Source: CAYWMD01 sp964458575 (lineage in GTDB: Bacteria > Verrucomicrobiota > Verrucomicrobiia > Limisphaerales > JADLHS01). Taken from it: a DNA stretch of 64,000 nucleotides. Below are positions 27,174-35,301 of this stretch, in pieces. The DNA lies in assembly GCA_964458575.1 (NCBI GenBank), contig CAYWMD010000026.1:23719-87718 (forward strand). Direction: 5' to 3'. The translations under genes were made by a program, and so were the position numbers. Under the pieces are notes generated by a model. The model worked only from the letters and a program-made list of their open reading frames with translations. It was not told the DNA's origin and searched no databases. Position 1 is the stretch's first letter. Each line of letters opens with the position of its first letter.

Positions 27174-28799
27174 TCACTTGACCGCCGCGCCCGCTTCCCA
27201 GTACTGGAACCAAATTACATAGGCATAGGCGGCGAACATGATTCCCATGAAAATCGCCCACCACAGGAACAGATTGCGGAAGCCGCGGTTTCGCTCGCGT
27301 TCGGATTCCGGCAGCTTCGCGACCTGCCAGGACCAGATGATGCCCCGGATTTTTTCCGGGTCGGGCTTCCGGGTGAACCACGACACCACCACCAGCAAAA
27401 TCATGCACACGGCCCAGACCACAAACGTCCGGTTCATTCCCCACGTGTCGTCGAACTGCACCAGCCAGGAAACTTTTTTGAACAGGATGTTCTCCACAAA
27501 CCACGTGAACGGAAAACCGAAGATCAAAACCAACGTCGCCGCCGCCGCGGTGCAGCCACGCCACATCACTCCCACGAGAAACACCGCCGCCACCGGCGCG
27601 GCCACCCACATGCCGACTTTTTGCACGGCTTCAAAAATGCCCAGCTTGTAAAAGCTAAGGATGATCGCCAACACGGTGGCCACCACCATGATCACCACGC
27701 CGCTCCACCGTCCGACGAGCACGAGGTGTTGGTCGGACTTGTTCCGTCCCAGCAGCGGCTTGTAAAGGTCCATCGTGAACACGGTGCTGGAGGAATTCAG
27801 GACGGAACTGATGTGCGACATGATGCCGCTGGCCAACCCCGCCATCACGATGCCGCTCAAACCCGCCGGGATCAAATTACGAACCAGCGTCGGCCAGGCG
27901 TCGTCCTTGTCGGCCAGACCGGGATACAGTTTGAACGCAATGATTCCGGGAACGACGATCAACAGCGGCATGAGAATTTTGACAAAGCCCGCGAGGATCA
28001 CGCCCATGCGCGCGTCCCATTCACTGCGCGCGCCGAGGCAGCGTTGGACGATGAACTGGTTGGTGCAGTTGTACCAGATGCCGACCGAAATATCCAAACT
28101 CAGCACGCCAAACCACGGCCAGTCCTTGTCCGTAAGCGGGTAAACCAGCTTGAACTTCTCGGGCGTTGACGCCATGAGTTCGTGGATGCCGCCCACGTGG
28201 TGCAGTCCCAAAATCGCCACGACCAACCCGCCGATCAGCATCACGACGAACTGGAGAAAATCCGTCCATGCCACGGAAATCAATCCGCCGTAAATCGTGT
28301 AGCTTCCCGCCAATCCGGCCAGCGCGAGGATCGTCACGATTTCATTCACGCCGAACATCACCCGCATGGCCTTGCCGCCCGCGAGCATAATCACCGCCAT
28401 CTGACCGGTGATCCAAAGCACCAGCGAACAGACGGCGAACAAATAACGGCAAGTAGGATTGAAACGCCGCTCCAGAAATTCCGGCATGGTGTAGAGACCG
28501 CCCCGGATGAAGTAGGGTAGAAAAATCCACATGAGAATCGTGAAGGTGGACCAGTTGCCCCATTCCCATTGCGCCACGACGAAGCCCGCGACGTAGGCGA
28601 TGCCCACCATCCCGATGAAATGTTCCGTGCTGATGTTGGAGGCGATGATCGAACCGCCGATCGCATACCACGGCAGCTTGTCGCCGGCGAGAAAGTAACC
28701 GCGTGCGTCCGTGGTCTTTCGTCGCGCCACCCACAAACCCAGGGCGATGTTGGCCGCGAGATAAAGCGCGAAGTAAATGAAGTCGAGTTTGTGCGTCAT
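27174..28799 (-). CDS. Sodium:solute symporter (SSS family, SGLT-like)
   Basis: A 541-residue inner-membrane transporter with 13-14 hydrophobic helices. It starts MTHKLDFIYFALYLAANIALG and carries the SSS block GYFLAGDKLPWYAIGGS plus NISTEHFIGMVGIAY early on, and DFLQFVVMLIGGL near the middle. Overall length and hydrophobic pattern fit the SGLT-like branch that imports sugars, inositol or related solutes with Na+. Substrate is not predictable; the glycosidase and ribulokinase genes downstream on the map suggest a sugar. It stands alone on the minus strand, with a fragment of a paralog just beyond its 3' end. Confidence 0.92.
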   Translation of the reverse strand: MTHKLDFIYFALYLAANIALGLWVARRKTTDARGYFLAGDKLPWYAIGGSIIASNISTEHFIGMVGIAYVAGFVVAQWEWGNWSTFTILMWIFLPYFIRGGLYTMPEFLERRFNPTCRYLFAVCSLVLWITGQMAVIMLAGGKAMRVMFGVNEIVTILALAGLAGSYTIYGGLISVAWTDFLQFVVMLIGGLVVAILGLHHVGGIHELMASTPEKFKLVYPLTDKDWPWFGVLSLDISVGIWYNCTNQFIVQRCLGARSEWDARMGVILAGFVKILMPLLIVVPGIIAFKLYPGLADKDDAWPTLVRNLIPAGLSGIVMAGLASGIMSHISSVLNSSSTVFTMDLYKPLLGRNKSDQHLVLVGRWSGVVIMVVATVLAIILSFYKLGIFEAVQKVGMWVAAPVAAVFLVGVMWRGCTAAAATLVLIFGFPFTWFVENILFKKVSWLVQFDDTWGMNRTFVVWAVCMILLVVVSWFTRKPDPEKIRGIIWSWQVAKLPESERERNRGFRNLFLWWAIFMGIMFAAYAYVIWFQYWEAGAAVK

Positions 28800-29073
28800 T
28801 CAGGCTTCAGATCTGTTTGCGAGCGGTTGAAAATGTCATTCGACCAACCTGCCGGCATTCCCCGCAAAAACGGGCGCAGCCTTGCGGCTTTTGTCCATGG
28901 CGTCAATGAGTTTGTGTGAGTGGGCGCGCCGCAACACGCCAAAATCGTCGTTTGACGGATTGGCGGGTTTTGATACCATCACTCGCGTGACGAGCTTTGC
29001 CTGCGGACAATCTGTCACGCGCGCCGTGTCAAAGCTGGTATTTGCAGTTCAAAACCGAACTTTTTAATCAGCC

Positions 29074-30093
29074 ATGAATCCGCCCCCATCAACTCATCTT
29101 CAGCGCTCAGCGTCTTTTGGCAACGGCCCCAAACGATCACCGTCCGGCATCTCAACGTTTCCTTTCCGGTTCGGTCGCCGCTTCCGGCCGGCGCTGGGTC
29201 TGATCCTCGTAACCGTCTTTTCCTTTTCCTTCGCGGCGTTCAGTGCGGACCCGGCGGGGGACCCGGCCAAAGTTGCCACCCTTGCCGCCGCCGAGGCAAC
29301 GGGCGATTCGTCCGGGTCGTCGGAAACGACGAAGGCCGACACCAACGACGTCAAACACGTGAGCGCCCGGTCGTTCTTTGAAAGGGAAATGACCCGGAGC
29401 GGGCACACGGGCGGCGTGGATCCGCACGGCAACTCGCTGGATTCAATTCAAAGAAGCTTCCAGCAATTTGGCCATGTGATCTTCATGCTGCGGCTCTTCC
29501 TTGAACTGGTTCTGGCGGTGGGCTGTGCGTGGTTGATCGCCTGGCATCCGCGCCGGTCGTCGCGCGCGGACCCGCTGTCCGACCTCGAGGAGCGCAAGGC
29601 TTTCATCATCCTCGGCCTGGCCGGTGCGGTCGTCGCGGAACTGACCGCGATCAGCCAGACGCTGGCCTTTGTCATTTTTGGCATTGGCGCGCTGCTTCGT
29701 TTCCGCACCGTGCTCGACAACCCGAAATCCACCGGCAAGGCCATCATGGTGGTGGTGATTGGCCTCGCGTGCGGCATGGGCTCCTGGACGATGGCTGTGT
29801 TTGTCACCGCCTTCACCTGGGTGTTGCTTTACGTCCTGGATTCGCACGCCAGTTGCAGCATCCGGGTTCGACTCGGTGGCGAATTGGATCCCAAACCGGT
29901 TTACGAGACTGTCCAATCCGTCCTGCTTTCGCATCATTGCCGGATTCAAAGCTTCACCTTCTCCAAGGGCAAGAAGCGGCTGGAGTTCCTCCTGCACATG
30001 CCCACGGATTTGGACCCGCAAAAACTTGAGGCGGACGTCAAAGCCAAACTTCCGAAGCTTCAGGATTCCCGGATCAGTATCGAATTTCTCTGA
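29074..30093 (+). CDS. Predicted membrane protein with DUF4956/MgtC-like transmembrane region
   Basis: A 339-residue protein. A signal-like helix (residues ~40-58, LGLILVTVFSFSFAAFSA) is followed by a Ser/Thr/Asp-rich stretch to ~120. Then come about four or five TM helices (~130-255), including LGLAGAVVAELTAIS and FGIGALLRFRTVLDNP. The Gly-rich GIGALLRFRT motif is like the GlGaliRfR block of DUF4956 and MgtC/YhiD-type proteins. The C-terminal ~85 residues are soluble with an alternating pattern that could be an ACT-like or ferredoxin-like fold. Function unknown. It is convergent with the Rieske oxygenase gene and shares an intergenic hairpin with it. The first ~40 residues before the signal helix may not be translated. 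Confidence 0.6.
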   Translation: MNPPPSTHLQRSASFGNGPKRSPSGISTFPFRFGRRFRPALGLILVTVFSFSFAAFSADPAGDPAKVATLAAAEATGDSSGSSETTKADTNDVKHVSARSFFEREMTRSGHTGGVDPHGNSLDSIQRSFQQFGHVIFMLRLFLELVLAVGCAWLIAWHPRRSSRADPLSDLEERKAFIILGLAGAVVAELTAISQTLAFVIFGIGALLRFRTVLDNPKSTGKAIMVVVIGLACGMGSWTMAVFVTAFTWVLLYVLDSHASCSIRVRLGGELDPKPVYETVQSVLLSHHCRIQSFTFSKGKKRLEFLLHMPTDLDPQKLEADVKAKLPKLQDSRISIEFL

Positions 30094-30095
30094 CG

Positions 30096-30135
30096 CCGTC
30101 GGGCCGCCCGGCCAATGGGCGTTGCGGCCCGGCGG
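30096..30135. terminator. Hairpin between convergent genes (possible bidirectional terminator)
   Basis: CCGTCGGGCCGC (30096-30107) pairs with GCGGCCCGGCGG (30124-30135), giving 12 bp with one G-U and a 16-nt loop. It sits between two converging stop codons. No T-tract is visible on either side. Confidence 0.45.
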
Positions 30136-30138
30136 GAT

Positions 30139-31461
30139 TCACTTCTCAACCGGCTGGGTCGCGAGTTGTCTCACATACCAGTTCGTGAACCGCGTCAACC
30201 CCGGCTCCGTTTCCGAGTAGGGGCCGGGTTGGTAGGCAATGGAGTTTACGCCGGCTTGATTGTCGTCCACGATTTTCTTGTCCTGATCGGTTGTCACGCG
30301 CCATAGCCAGGTGAGCCGGTCGAGTTGATAATCGCGCCCCTCCACGGCGTTGGGATTCACCAGCCAGATCATTTCCACTTCAGTCTGTTGCGGGCCGATC
30401 GGCGTGAAGCGGGGAATCAATCCGTGATCCGAAAACGCGAAGCAGAAGTTCGTCGGATTAAACGAGGCATAGGTCCAACCGCCGTCAAATTCCCTGAAAT
30501 CACCCATGAGCGGTGCGACCGGTTTGCCGTCCGGGCTCTGGGTCTGGTACCCCTGCCGGATCGGCCAGCGATCACACTGCGACCAGAAGAATGGCTCCTG
30601 CTGGTGCTCGATGCGGCCCGCCATGAGCCCGCGCTGTCGGCATTCGTCACTCCAGGTTTTTAGAAACTTCTCCCACGCTTCCACCTCGCGCTTCGCGCCG
30701 TGCGTTTGCGGCTTCGCGTGTGCCATCACCGCGCAATACTCGGGATGCGCTGGACCGCAATGGTAACACTCCTCGAAATTCTCATGGACCAGCTTCCAGT
30801 TCGCCTGAACCTGCCAGGTCATGCTCGTGGCGATCTTGGCTTCGGGCAGCCGATGCGGTTTGAAATAGCGTTCCCAGTCGCGGAAGATGTTTTCCCGGTC
30901 GGGCGGCTGCGGCCCGAGACAGATGAAAATCAAGCCTTCCACCACGCGCACGTGACAGCGGCGCAAACCAAACTCCTTCTTGTCAAAACCGTCCGCCATG
31001 GCCGGCGCCGAAAGCAATTTCCCATCCGCGCCGTATGTCCACGCGTGATACGGGCAAACCAGGGCGCGAGTGTTGCCCGCTGCCTCCAAACAAACGCGCG
31101 AACCGCGATGCCGGCAGACATTGAACAACGCGTGGATGTTCCCATCCTTCCCGCGAATGATGATAATTTCCTCGCCGGCAATCTTGAATAGAAAGTAATT
31201 ACTTGGATTGCGCACCCGGTCCACGTGACCGGTCAACCACCATTGCTTCAGAAAAATGCGCTCGAAGTCCCGACGAAAAATCTCTGCATCGTTGTAAAAC
31301 GGTTGCGCCAGCGTCCTGCCCGACTTGTGCGCCGCAATCAACTCGTCAATCCAATCGCCCTTGGCTTGTTTCAATCGCGATTTGTTCGCAATGCGACTCG
31401 CTCGCAAACTGGCAGCTTTGCGACGCGTTGTACCGTTGGCCGAATGTGTTCTCGCGGGCAT
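30139..31461 (-). CDS. Rieske non-heme iron oxygenase, large (alpha) subunit
   Basis: A 440-residue protein. The Rieske [2Fe-2S] ligands are complete: CRHRGSRVC gives the C-x-H pair and CPYHAW gives the C-x2-H pair. The catalytic domain has the mononuclear-iron segment NWKLVHENFEECYHCGPAHPEY in the middle (about residues 225-250; key E, H and H), and a distal Asp region near the C-terminus (TDQDKKIVDDNQAG). The ending YQPGPYSETEPG is like GbcA/choline- and carnitine-monooxygenase relatives, so demethylation or hydroxylation of a quaternary amine is one possibility. Aromatic-ring substrates cannot be excluded. No reductase or ferredoxin gene is adjacent, so electrons must come from elsewhere. 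The N-terminal ~30 residues are Arg/Lys-rich. It is divergent from the GH29-like gene. Confidence 0.88.
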   Translation of the reverse strand: MPARTHSANGTTRRKAASLRASRIANKSRLKQAKGDWIDELIAAHKSGRTLAQPFYNDAEIFRRDFERIFLKQWWLTGHVDRVRNPSNYFLFKIAGEEIIIIRGKDGNIHALFNVCRHRGSRVCLEAAGNTRALVCPYHAWTYGADGKLLSAPAMADGFDKKEFGLRRCHVRVVEGLIFICLGPQPPDRENIFRDWERYFKPHRLPEAKIATSMTWQVQANWKLVHENFEECYHCGPAHPEYCAVMAHAKPQTHGAKREVEAWEKFLKTWSDECRQRGLMAGRIEHQQEPFFWSQCDRWPIRQGYQTQSPDGKPVAPLMGDFREFDGGWTYASFNPTNFCFAFSDHGLIPRFTPIGPQQTEVEMIWLVNPNAVEGRDYQLDRLTWLWRVTTDQDKKIVDDNQAGVNSIAYQPGPYSETEPGLTRFTNWYVRQLATQPVEK

Positions 31462-31612
31462 GGCAGCACGCTACTTTGGCCGAGGAATAATTCAAGACTC
31501 GAAAATCGCGCCGGCCCGGACCGGCAAAGTAAGTCCGCCCCCGGCTGCCATCACGCCCGGCTCTCCGCGCCTTTGCACTTGTTGCTCGTTTGACCTGGAG
31601 TACGCTCAGGAA

Positions 31613-32749
31613 ATGAAGATCGCATCCGGCAGATTGGCGGGCTTAACACGTTGCTTCCGTTGTTGGTTCATTGGGTTCGGTGTCGTTTGCCTGGCAGGGG
31701 TTCAACCGCTTACCGCGAATGAAACCAACACGTTGCCGGTGTTGCCAAAGGCTTCACATCGCGCCGACTGGATGAGCCAGGGCAGCTTCGGATTGATGGT
31801 GCATTATCTCATTACGCCGGTCGGAAATACGGCTGACGCGAGGACGGCGAGCTTCAAACAGACCCTGGCCAGGTTTGATCTCCAGCGGTTCAAAAGCGAC
31901 TTTTTCTCGACCGGAGCGGACTGGTTGATCTTCACCATTGGCCAGAACACCCGGTATTACAACAGCCCGAACGCGTGGCTCGATGCGCGGCAGCCCGGCC
32001 ACACTCCAGGCCGCGATCTCGGGTTGGAGTTGGCCAAGGCGCTAAAATCGCGCGGGAAACACTTCATCGCCTATCTGCCCGCTGAGCTCGCCGCGCCGGT
32101 CGAGTTGCACGGAACTTTTGGCTGGCGCACGAACGAACCGACCCAGAAGGAATTCCAGCGGAACTACCAGGAGTTCATTCGGAGTTTCTCGTTGCAGTAC
32201 GGCAAACATTGTGACGGCTGGTGGTTCGACGGCTGCTACGAGTGGCCGGTGTTTCCGAACACGAACATGGATTTCGCCGGCTACATTGCTGCGGCGCGCG
32301 CCGGCAATCCGCGGGCCATCGTCGCTTTCAATGACGGCTCATTCTGTACCGGCAAAGTCAAACCGGTCACGCCGTTGGAGGATTATCATGCCGGAGAAAT
32401 CCACACGTTGGTGGACGGGAAGATCGCCCTGGGCTGGTGGCAGAACAATCCGAAACCATACCTGCCGGACTCGCGCTTTGTCGAAGGCGTCCAATGGCAC
32501 GGCCTCCTGCCGGTGGACTCGACCTTCGCCGGCCCGACGTTGCCCGATCAACACTACGACGACGCAACACTCATTGAACTTTTAAAGCGCGTGAAAGCGG
32601 TCGGCGGGGCGATGACCTTCAATGTTCCTGTCTCAGCGGAAGGCCACATTCCAGAAAAGACCCTTCAACAAATGCAGCGCGTGGGCCGGGCGTTACGTTC
32701 ACTGGAAGCAAAAGTTCAACCACGAAATACACTAAATACACGAAAATAA
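31613..32749 (+). CDS. Secreted GH29-like (alpha-L-fucosidase-type) glycosidase
   Basis: A 378-residue protein from ATG 31613, which is preceded by CAGGAA; the frame is open further upstream but without similarity. A signal peptide/TM runs to about LTANE (residue ~36). The fold is the GH29/fucosidase-like TIM barrel: FGLMVHYLITP, DFFSTGADWLIFTIGQNTRY, YNSPNAWLDA and the catalytic-strand segment HCDGWWFDGCYEWP. The Asp in FDGC is in the nucleophile position. It is shorter than classic fucosidases and lacks a C-terminal beta-sandwich. The last residues (PRNTLNTRK) and the stop are encoded by an ACCACGAAATACAC repeat, so the natural C-terminus has been replaced or extended. Probably acts on fucosylated or related glycans in the periplasm. 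Confidence 0.72.
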   Translation: MKIASGRLAGLTRCFRCWFIGFGVVCLAGVQPLTANETNTLPVLPKASHRADWMSQGSFGLMVHYLITPVGNTADARTASFKQTLARFDLQRFKSDFFSTGADWLIFTIGQNTRYYNSPNAWLDARQPGHTPGRDLGLELAKALKSRGKHFIAYLPAELAAPVELHGTFGWRTNEPTQKEFQRNYQEFIRSFSLQYGKHCDGWWFDGCYEWPVFPNTNMDFAGYIAAARAGNPRAIVAFNDGSFCTGKVKPVTPLEDYHAGEIHTLVDGKIALGWWQNNPKPYLPDSRFVEGVQWHGLLPVDSTFAGPTLPDQHYDDATLIELLKRVKAVGGAMTFNVPVSAEGHIPEKTLQQMQRVGRALRSLEAKVQPRNTLNTRK

Positions 32750-32812
32750 AGAACAAGGTGAGTGCTTCATCACTCGTTTCTCTTTCGTGTGTTTCGTGTA
32801 TTTCGTGGTTAA
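32719..32812. repeat. Palindromic CACGAAA-type repeat, left flank of the GxxExxY gene
   Basis: One arm (32719-32748) reads ACCACGAAATACACTAAATA and onward. The opposite arm (32782-32812) is CTTTCGTGTGTTTCGTG... ending CGTGGTTAA. The second arm is identical over 31 nt to 33204-33234 on the other side of the GxxExxY gene and in the same orientation. The first arm also encodes the end of the GH29-like protein. Confidence 0.9.
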
Positions 32813-32815
32813 ACA

Positions 32816-33193
32816 TCAAAGGGCAATGCGTTCGTATTCGACTTTCGGATAATGACCGAAGTTTACGAGCAGGCCCAATTTCATCTTGGTTGCCCGCAGG
32901 TAATTTTGCACCTGCGCGCGATGTTCATCCGTCAAAGCTGTGACCGCTTTTAACTCGACCACAATCTTGTCGTAGCAAATGAGGTCGGGCTGGTATTTGG
33001 TTTTGAGCGGCCGACCTTTGTAGGCAAGCGCCAGCGATGGTTTCACAACGAATGGAACATTCCGGTCGCTCAATTCCAATTCCAAACACTCCTGATAGAC
33101 CGCTTCCAGAAATCCACAGCCCTTTTCTTTGTACACTTCAAAACACGCGCCGACGATTTCAAAGCTCTCAAGTTTGAAAATGATGCTCGCCAT
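32816..33193 (-). CDS. GxxExxY family protein
   Basis: A 125-residue protein with the family signature G-F-L-E-A-V-Y in GCGFLEAVYQECLELEL, followed by the conserved PDLICYDKIVVELKAV block, which resembles a PD-(D/E)xK nuclease core (D...E-L-K), and a C-terminal hydrophobic LGLLVNFG strand. The family is common in Verrucomicrobiota, Bacteroidota and Planctomycetota, has no established function, and is usually found in repeats-rich spots. Here both flanks are the same 31-nt direct repeat: one copy ends 3 nt from the stop codon, the other lies 10 nt upstream of the start. This suggests a repeat-bounded cassette inserted between the GH29-like gene and araB. Confidence 0.9.
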   Translation of the reverse strand: MASIIFKLESFEIVGACFEVYKEKGCGFLEAVYQECLELELSDRNVPFVVKPSLALAYKGRPLKTKYQPDLICYDKIVVELKAVTALTDEHRAQVQNYLRATKMKLGLLVNFGHYPKVEYERIAL

Positions 33194-33203
33194 TTCGGTT
33201 TTC

Positions 33204-33234
33204 CTTTCGTGTGTTTCGTGTATTTCGTGGTTAA
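33204..33234. repeat. 31-nt direct repeat, right flank of the GxxExxY gene
   Basis: Identical to 32782-32812, same orientation, spacing 422 nt. Other relatives of this CACGAAA family are at 47673, 47923, 60591, 60703 and 62022. It forms the immediate upstream region of the GxxExxY gene and lies 10 nt beyond the araB stop codon. Confidence 0.92.
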
Positions 33235-33244
33235 GAATCCTTCT

Positions 33245-34921
33245 TCACTTCCTCACCCGACTCCGAACCGCGATGAGTTGCTTCATCACGTCGTGCAGAT
33301 TCCCGCTCCAATCCTTCGTCCCAAACGCATCGTGTAGCTTTTTGTAGAGCGCGTAGAGTTCGCGATAGACGGCGTGCGCACCGGGATTCGGCTTGAAGAC
33401 GCGCGGCTTGAGGCCGGTCATCGCGCGCTGGGCGGCTTCGCAATTCGGATACGCGCCCGCCACCACCGCACCGGCGATGGCCGCGCCGAGGGCGCAGGTT
33501 TGCGCCGAGCGCGAGACTTTCATCGGGCGGCCCGTCACGTCGGCGTAGATTTGCATGACCACCGGATTTTTTTCCGCGATGCCGCCACAGTTGATGATTT
33601 GCTCCACCTTCACGCCGTATTCCTCGAAGCGATTGATGATCGTCAGCGCGCCAAACGCTGTGGCTTCGATGAGCGCGCGATAAATTTCCGCGGGCGTCGT
33701 GTAGAGCGTCTGGCCCAGCAGCAAGCCGGTCAACCGCTGGTCCACGAGCACAGTGCGATTGCCGTTGTTCCAATCGAGCGCGAGCAAACCGGATTCGCCG
33801 GGCTGCAACTTCGCCGCGGCTTTCGTGAGTTCCTCGTGCGAACCGGCTTTTTTCCCGCCGGGTTGGATGTAATTCACGAACCAGTTGAAAATGTCACCCA
33901 CCGCCGACTGGCCCGCTTCGAGGCCGTGATAGCCGGGCAGGATGCTGCCGTTGACGATGCCGCAAAGCCCCGGCACGTCCGCGAGCGACTGGCCCACCGG
34001 CACGACCATCATGTCGCACGTGCTCGTCCCGATGATCTTCACCAACGCGCCCGGCGCGATGCCCGAGCCGACGCCGCCCAGGTGCGCGTCGAACGCGCCG
34101 ACCGCGACGGGAATTCCCTCGGGCAATCCGGTGCGCTTCGCCCAATCCGCCGTCAACCGGCCCACCGCCTTGTCTATCGTGCCGGCGACGTTGGGCAGCC
34201 GCGAGCGCAACCCGCCCAGCTTGGGATCGAGTTGCGAAAGAAATTCCGCATCCGGGTAACCGCCCCAATCCGCGTTGAACATCGCCTTGTGTCCGGCGGC
34301 GCAGACGCAAATGGTGAGGTGGCCCGGCGCTTCTGTGCCGGTGAGCATGGCCGGCACCCAATCGGCGCACTCGACCCACGTGTGCGCGGCGTCGAACACC
34401 TCCGGCGCCGTGCGCAGGCAATGCAGTATCTTGCTGAAAAACCATTCACTCGAATACGTCCCGCCGCACTTGGTGAGATACTGCGGACGAATCTTCTTCG
34501 CGAGCTCGGTGATCTCTCCTGCTTCGGCAATGCTCGTGTGGTCCTTCCACAACCACGCCATCGCCGCCGGATTTTTGGCGAACCGTTTATCGAACGCGAG
34601 GGGCCGGCCGTTCGCGTCCACAGGGATCGGCGTGCTGCCGGTCGTGTCCACGCCGATGCCGATGATCTGGCCGGGTTGGAAGCCGCGCACATTTTTCCGC
34701 GCGGCGGCCACGGCTTTCTTGAGCGCGACCTCCGCGCCCTTCACGTAATCGGCGGGATGCTGCCGGGCGAGGTTCGGGTCGCGCGACAGAATCACGCCCG
34801 CGTCGCCGTGTTCGTAGCCCCAAACGGCCGTGGCGACTTCCTTGCCGTTGGCGACGTTGACGATGAGGGCGCGAACCGAGTTCGTGCCGTAATCCAATCC
34901 GATGGTGTATTGAGTACTCAT
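33245..34921 (-). CDS. araB: Ribulokinase (FGGY kinase)
   Basis: A 558-residue cytoplasmic kinase phosphorylating L-ribulose to L-ribulose 5-phosphate in L-arabinose catabolism. The N-terminal ATPase-fold motif is IGLDYGTNSVRALIV, and WLWKDHTS and the GVDTTGSTPIPVD segment are typical of AraB rather than xylulo- or glycerol kinase. FGGY domain 2 has GAFDAHLGGVGSG and a C-terminal NCGGIAEKNPVVMQIYADV with GAAIAGAVVAG. The length is right for the family. No araA or araD lies beside it in the window. The GH127 enzyme 5 kb away would supply L-arabinose, so a pathway link is likely. Repeats lie close to both ends of the gene. Confidence 0.93.
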   Translation of the reverse strand: MSTQYTIGLDYGTNSVRALIVNVANGKEVATAVWGYEHGDAGVILSRDPNLARQHPADYVKGAEVALKKAVAAARKNVRGFQPGQIIGIGVDTTGSTPIPVDANGRPLAFDKRFAKNPAAMAWLWKDHTSIAEAGEITELAKKIRPQYLTKCGGTYSSEWFFSKILHCLRTAPEVFDAAHTWVECADWVPAMLTGTEAPGHLTICVCAAGHKAMFNADWGGYPDAEFLSQLDPKLGGLRSRLPNVAGTIDKAVGRLTADWAKRTGLPEGIPVAVGAFDAHLGGVGSGIAPGALVKIIGTSTCDMMVVPVGQSLADVPGLCGIVNGSILPGYHGLEAGQSAVGDIFNWFVNYIQPGGKKAGSHEELTKAAAKLQPGESGLLALDWNNGNRTVLVDQRLTGLLLGQTLYTTPAEIYRALIEATAFGALTIINRFEEYGVKVEQIINCGGIAEKNPVVMQIYADVTGRPMKVSRSAQTCALGAAIAGAVVAGAYPNCEAAQRAMTGLKPRVFKPNPGAHAVYRELYALYKKLHDAFGTKDWSGNLHDVMKQLIAVRSRVRK

Positions 34922-34971
34922 AAAATTCTCCGTGGGCAGTGAAGCAAATTGAGAGGAACTTGCAAGCGCAC

Positions 34972-35021
34972 GGTGGGGCGAGCGTCCTCGCGAGCCGGCT
35001 CGTCAGTAACCTCGCCCCACC
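34972..35021. repeat. Inverted repeat of the GGTGGGGCGAGCGTC family
   Basis: GGTGGGGCGAG (34972-34982) and CTCGCCCCACC (35011-35021) are perfect 11-nt inverted arms. The left arm continues GCGTCCTCGCGAGCCG, the word also found at 48938-48966 and 49886-49914. It lies between araB and the antitoxin-like gene, which diverge. Confidence 0.85.
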
Positions 35022-35075
35022 AGACCCGATCACCGAGCAGTTGTCGTTGTTGAGCCGACCTGCTATCTTTGGGCC

Positions 35076-35297
35076 GTGAAAACGCTGGAACTCCATGACG
35101 AACAATTTGTCACCGACGGCAAAGGCAAACGCGTGGGTGTTCTGCTTGATCTCAAGACTTATGATCGTTTGCGCGAGGCGGAGGAGGAATTGGCCGACGT
35201 TCGCGCTTACGATGCGGCAAGCACAAAGGTCGCGGCGGAACTAAAGACTGGACGATTTATGACGTTGGCCGAGTACCGAGCTAAACGGCGCAAATGA
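35076..35297 (+). CDS. Orphan type II antitoxin-like protein
   Basis: A 73-residue protein from GTG 35076 (MKTLELHDEQFVTD). The core KRVGVLLDLKTYDRLREAEEELADVRAYD and the tail FMTLAEYRAKRRK resemble short antitoxins of the Phd/RelB kind, with an N-terminal DNA-binding-like half and a charged C-terminal helix. Such antitoxins normally precede a RelE/ParE toxin gene. Here the following gene, starting 4 nt after the stop, encodes an exported protein unlike any toxin I know. The antitoxin therefore seems orphaned, or its partner is not recognised. Confidence 0.6.
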   Translation: MKTLELHDEQFVTDGKGKRVGVLLDLKTYDRLREAEEELADVRAYDAASTKVAAELKTGRFMTLAEYRAKRRK

Positions 35298-35301
35298 AGT
35301 T

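Noticed and set aside
28836..29067. Small frames on both strands between the symporter and DUF4956-like gene
   Set aside because: Neither has similarity or a ribosome site; the intergenic region is only 274 bp.
33374..34942. 522-codon plus-strand frame opposite araB
   Set aside because: Shadow of the well-recognised ribulokinase gene.
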